Positions 61,346 to 64,000 of a stretch of 64,000 bases of DNA are shown in pieces. Each line of letters opens with the position of its first letter. The stretch's first letter is position 1. The stretch is from CAHJXG01 sp964235485 (GTDB lineage Bacteria; Pseudomonadota; Alphaproteobacteria; Acetobacterales; Acetobacteraceae): assembly GCA_964235485.1 (NCBI GenBank), contig CAXSAZ010000001.1, positions 186,001 to 250,000 of the forward strand, read 5' to 3'. The notes beneath the pieces were generated by a model that saw nothing but the letters and a program-made list of their open reading frames with translations, did not search any database and had not been told where the DNA came from. Position numbers and translations under genes: made by a program.

Positions 61346-61930
61346 CTACGTCGCGTGGGCGGCCAGCACCCGCCGCACCTCAGCCCGCAGCGCCGGCAGC
61401 ACGTCTGTGACGAACCAAGGGTTGTTCTTCTCCCACACGCCGGTCCGCCAGCTTGGATGGGGCAGGGGGAAGTATCGCGGGAGGTACTGCCGGAAGCCCC
61501 GCACCCGGTCCGTCATCCGGCCCGGCCCCAGCGCGTCGGCCTGGGCGTAGCTGCCGACCAGCAAGGTAAGGCGCAGGCCCGGCATCGCGTCCAGCAGGCG
61601 GCGGCGCCACAGCGGCGCGCATTCCGGACGCGGCGGGCAGTCGCCGCCCTGCGGCAAGCGGCCCGGATAGCACAGCCCCATCGGCAGGATGGCGACGCGC
61701 GCCGGGTCGTAGAACTCGTCCGGCGTCATGCCGAGCCAGGTGCGCAGCCGCACGCCGGAAGCGTCGGTCCAGGGCGTGCCGCTCACGTGCACCTTGGTGC
61801 CGGGCGCTTGGCTCGCGATCAGGATCGTGGCCGTGGTGGACACGCGCAGGATCGGCCGCGGCCCCAAAGGCAGCACGGCGGCGCAAAACGTGCAGGCGCG
61901 GACCTCCGCCGCGAGGTCGTCAAGGGTCAT
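61346..61930 (-). CDS. Uracil-DNA glycosylase family protein
   Basis: 194 residues. UDG-fold landmarks: LIASQAPGTKVHVSGTPW with GVRLRTWLGM, LPMGLCYPGRLPQGGDCPPR and LPHPSWRTG in the place of the HPS loop. Cys13, Cys16, Cys98 and Cys104 could hold an iron-sulfur cluster as in family 4/5 enzymes. Such proteins are often annotated only as UDG family; glycosylase activity is not assured. A TTGCTG-17-GATATA pair (61938-61966) places the start right before the ATG. Confidence 0.8.
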   Translation of the reverse strand: MTLDDLAAEVRACTFCAAVLPLGPRPILRVSTTATILIASQAPGTKVHVSGTPWTDASGVRLRTWLGMTPDEFYDPARVAILPMGLCYPGRLPQGGDCPPRPECAPLWRRRLLDAMPGLRLTLLVGSYAQADALGPGRMTDRVRGFRQYLPRYFPLPHPSWRTGVWEKNNPWFVTDVLPALRAEVRRVLAAHAT

Positions 61931-62153
61931 CGTACCTTATATCTCGCTACACTCTCAGCGCAGCAATGAAAGCTTGGGTGACTTTTCCGGCTGTCCTGGG
62001 TGAAGGCGGACGCTGCGTGCGCAAAGAAGGGCCGTACGTCTGGGCCAAATGGCATACTGCTGAGGTGGACGCTCTCAGCCCAAGGTGGGCACGAGGTAAG
62101 CGACAGCAACTACGAAAATATGTTACGATGCGACACCACTTGGAGCCTCCGAT
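61931..62153. other. Intergenic lower-GC island edge
   Basis: 223 bases between the uracil-glycosylase-family gene and a lower-GC gene. The minus-strand part near 61938-61966 may hold the promoter of the former. No convincing gene or RNA is seen; short frames crossing this stretch have no homology-like pattern. Confidence 0.5.
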
Positions 62154-62687
62154 ATGGGAGTTTTCGCCAAACGCCCAACGCCAGGCAACTGCATCGAGCG
62201 GATCAGTAACGCAATGAACGAGGTGATGGTTATCCGCGACATGCTGGACGCCACACCCAAAGGAACAGAACATAAGGCTGACTGGGACGCCAAATGCACA
62301 TACGCTCACGGGCACTTGTCGGAAGCCTGGGGCAGCCTGGGAGCCGCACTGAACGAACTTATGGTCAGCAAGCGATGGCCGACGTGGGATGAGCAGATTG
62401 AGATTAAGGAGGAGACACAACGAAAGCACCTCGCCACTCTACGAGCGGAAATAGAACGTTTGGAGGGAGCTTTGGCAATGGCAGAAAAGCGTGCTGCGAT
62501 GGCCGAAATGGTTGCAGAGCAACACGCCCAACCGCAAGAGGGTAACGAATTGGCCCAGAAAATCCGGCGAGTGGTTATGAGCGCCGTTCATCCAGATAAA
62601 GCAATGGACCCGACCGAAAGAGAATGGCGCACTCGGCTGTGCCAAATGCTTTTTCCTGAGATTGGGCACATTGTAAAGTCTTCCTGA
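62154..62687 (+). CDS. Unknown coiled-coil protein with a C-terminal HPDK motif
   Basis: 177 residues; not recognised. GGAGCC lies about 9 bases before the ATG. Residues about 80-125 form a predicted coiled coil (EEIKEETQRK region, ATLRAEIERLEGALAMAEK). The C-terminal helix pair contains VVMSAVHPDKAMDPTE, which resembles the HPD turn of J-domain proteins, though a full J domain is not present. The gene is clearly less GC-rich than its neighbours (62401-62460 is 48% G+C), with codons AGA, AAA and ATA-poor mixtures unlike the host, suggesting transfer. Confidence 0.65.
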   Translation: MGVFAKRPTPGNCIERISNAMNEVMVIRDMLDATPKGTEHKADWDAKCTYAHGHLSEAWGSLGAALNELMVSKRWPTWDEQIEIKEETQRKHLATLRAEIERLEGALAMAEKRAAMAEMVAEQHAQPQEGNELAQKIRRVVMSAVHPDKAMDPTEREWRTRLCQMLFPEIGHIVKSS

Positions 62688-62800
62688 TGGCTTCTGTAAT
62701 TATGGTGCTTGGGATGACCGACCGATGCTGATTGCTCTCAAGCGGGGCGAAGTGCCGGGATCGAAGACTGGTCGAGGAGAGCGGAGAACGTGCCCGCTGC

Positions 62801-63334
62801 TCACGCCAGGTCGTACTCAACTTCGGGCGTGTAAACCGCCTGTTCCTTGCCCAGCCTTGAGCTGAACAGCGTGAAGTGCTCAACCGGCACCGGCTCGCTG
62901 CGAAACAGGTTGTGTCCGGCGACCCAGCCGGCGATCTTCGCCTCCGGCACCCCATCCAAGCGCGCCAGCGTCACGTGCGGCAGAAAGCGCCGCCGCTCCC
63001 GTTCCAGCCCGGCGCGCTGCAGGGCGGTTTCGATCTTGGTTTGCAAATGGTCGAGCTGCGGGCTGCGCTCCACTCCAACCCACAGGCTGTTCACGCGCCC
63101 ACCCTTCTCAAACGTGCCGATGCCCGCCAGTTGCAGCGTGAAGCCCGGCGCGCGCAGCGCCGCCAATGCTTGGTCCACCTCCTCGGCCCGGTAGCCCGGC
63201 AGTTCGCCGATGAAGCGCAGGGTGACATGGTAGTTCTCCGGCGCCACCCAGCGCGCGCCGGGCAGGCCGCCCGCCATCCAGGACAGCCGCTCCCGCAACG
63301 AATGCGGCAGGTCGAGCGCCACGAACAGCCGCAT
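62801..63334 (-). CDS. thpR: RNA 2',3'-cyclic phosphodiesterase (2'-5' RNA ligase family)
   Basis: 177 residues. The two catalytic HxTx motifs are YHVTLRFIGE and LPHVTLARLDG, as in 2H phosphoesterases; RLFVALDLP starts the chain. Opens RNA 2',3'-cyclic phosphates; the in vivo role is uncertain. ATG 63334 is in contact with the upstream stop (GTGATG), with GGGGGA before it, so it is coupled to the esterase gene. Confidence 0.9.
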   Translation of the reverse strand: MRLFVALDLPHSLRERLSWMAGGLPGARWVAPENYHVTLRFIGELPGYRAEEVDQALAALRAPGFTLQLAGIGTFEKGGRVNSLWVGVERSPQLDHLQTKIETALQRAGLERERRRFLPHVTLARLDGVPEAKIAGWVAGHNLFRSEPVPVEHFTLFSSRLGKEQAVYTPEVEYDLA

Positions 63335-63996
63335 CACGTCCCCCGATTCGCCGCGGCGACCAGCCGTTCCATCATCGGCAGCAGCCGCGCGACTTCCCGG
63401 CGCACGCCCTCGGGGTTGGGATGGATGCGGTCGGCCTGGTTGAGCGCCGGGTCGCCCGCGATGCCCTCCAGGAAGAACGGGTCGTAAAGCAGGCCGGGCC
63501 GCTTGCCGAGCCGCTCGAACACCGCCTTGAACGCCGCGCCGTACTCCGCGCCGAGGTTGGGCGGCGCCAACATGCCGGACAGCAGCACGGGGATCTTGCG
63601 CGCCGCCAGCGCGTCCAGGATCGCGGCCAAGTTGGCCTCCATCTCCGCGGGAGACAGGCCGCGCAGCCCGTCATTGGCGCCCAGCTCCACGAACGCCGCG
63701 TCCGCGCCGTCCGCCAAGGCCCAATCGAGCCGCGCCCGGCCGCCCGCCGTGGTGTCGCCGGACACGGCGGCATCCACCAGCACCACATCCAAGCCGCGGG
63801 CGCGCAGCGCCGCCTGCATCACCGCCTGGAACCCGTCCGGCTGCGCCAGGCCGTAGCCCGCGGTCAGGCTGTCGCCCAGCACCAGGATGCGGGCCGTGCG
63901 CGCCTGCGCCGGGACGGCCGCCAAAAAAGCCAGCATCGCCAGCGCCGCGACGTTGGCCGGCCAGCGGCGCACGCCATATGGGCCTATTATGGACAT
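63334..63996 (-). CDS. tesA: GDSL-type arylesterase / lysophospholipase
   Basis: 220 residues with a signal peptide (VAALAMLAFLAAVPAQA), hence periplasmic. SGNH blocks: Ser in LVLGDSLTAGYGL, Gly in DAAVSGDTTAGG, Asn in VELGANDGLRGL, and Asp/His in QADRIHPNPEG. Matches TesA/ApeA-type esterases with thioesterase, arylesterase and lysophospholipase activities. Only 4 bases of the window remain upstream, so its promoter is not visible. Confidence 0.92.
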   Translation of the reverse strand: MSIIGPYGVRRWPANVAALAMLAFLAAVPAQARTARILVLGDSLTAGYGLAQPDGFQAVMQAALRARGLDVVLVDAAVSGDTTAGGRARLDWALADGADAAFVELGANDGLRGLSPAEMEANLAAILDALAARKIPVLLSGMLAPPNLGAEYGAAFKAVFERLGKRPGLLYDPFFLEGIAGDPALNQADRIHPNPEGVRREVARLLPMMERLVAAANRGT

Positions 63997-64000
63997 CTCA

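Noticed and set aside
61947..62429. A 160-codon minus-strand frame and an 83-codon plus-strand frame (61966-62217) in the low-GC island
   Set aside because: No ribosome-binding site, no domain-like pattern, and both conflict with the better-supported gene at 62154.

Overview
The window is a stretch of a GC-rich chromosome (one coding line I counted, 49201-49260, is 70% G+C) from an alphaproteobacterium, most likely in the Rhodospirillales in the broad sense. The placement rests on gene order and family choice: dusB-ntrB-ntrC-ntrY-ntrX-(D-amino-acid transaminase)-hfq-hflX, fused ispDF, nrdR-ribD-ribE-ribB-ribH-nusB-thiL, yceD-rpmF-plsX-fabH-ihfA-merR, HisZ, a cytochrome bc1 assembly chaperone, RpoH with an RpoH box, and Bpt. 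Most of the window is ordinary core genome with tight ATGA/TGATG overlaps.

Layout. 1-4.8 kb: serC-serA, hisZ, purA. 4.8-7.5 kb: rpoH and rluD (minus), two small genes and tRNA-Glu (plus). 7.7-14.8 kb: an LpxR-like outer-membrane lipid A deacylase, then a minus-strand run of aldehyde dehydrogenase, a protease-fold protein with no catalytic triad, a penicillin-acylase-family hydrolase, an RDD membrane protein and Bpt. 14.9-22.8 kb: a CoA-transferase, glyA, nrdR and the riboflavin operon with nusB and thiL. 22.8-28.0 kb: bamE, bc1 chaperone, yceD-rpmF-plsX-fabH, ihfA, a MerR regulator, tRNA-Pro. 28.0-40.0 kb: ispDF, then the nitrogen-regulation/Hfq block and an inositol-monophosphatase-like gene. 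40.0-47.8 kb: one long minus-strand run (mazG, a DapA-like aldolase, a YcgN-like protein, a SYLF protein, a histidine phosphatase, an ABC exporter, and two tandem degenerate EAL-domain proteins). 47.9-52.3 kb: a PPP phosphatase, hldE, a second signal peptidase I, mmcB, phhB, a minimal metallopeptidase. 52.4-59.8 kb: an accessory-looking plus-strand group with an unknown protein, a PurD-like ATP-grasp enzyme, a methyltransferase, a peptide-type ABC uptake system without ATPases, and the remnant of a thiamine-diphosphate decarboxylase. 59.8-64.0 kb: an acetyltransferase, a hydroxyacyl-CoA-type dehydrogenase, a uracil-DNA-glycosylase-family gene, a short lower-GC island with one coiled-coil gene, then thpR and a GDSL esterase.

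I saw no CRISPR array, no transposase, no prophage and no complete defence system. The most interesting signals are: a perfect 8-bp inverted repeat between the -35 and -10 of the rpoH promoter; a likely CTG start for hflX; a pseudoprotease inside the penicillin-acylase run; tandem degenerate EAL paralogues next to an ABC exporter; a PurD paralogue linked to a methyltransferase; an exact in-frame 24-bp tandem duplication in the NtrY sensor domain; and promoters placed so close to their genes that dusB and ihfA may be leaderless. A recurring promoter form, TTGnnn-16/17-TAGnnn, fits many of the transcription units. No single cluster stands out as a clearly new system; the best candidates are the 52.4-55.7 kb ATP-grasp group and the 9.5-14.8 kb run.
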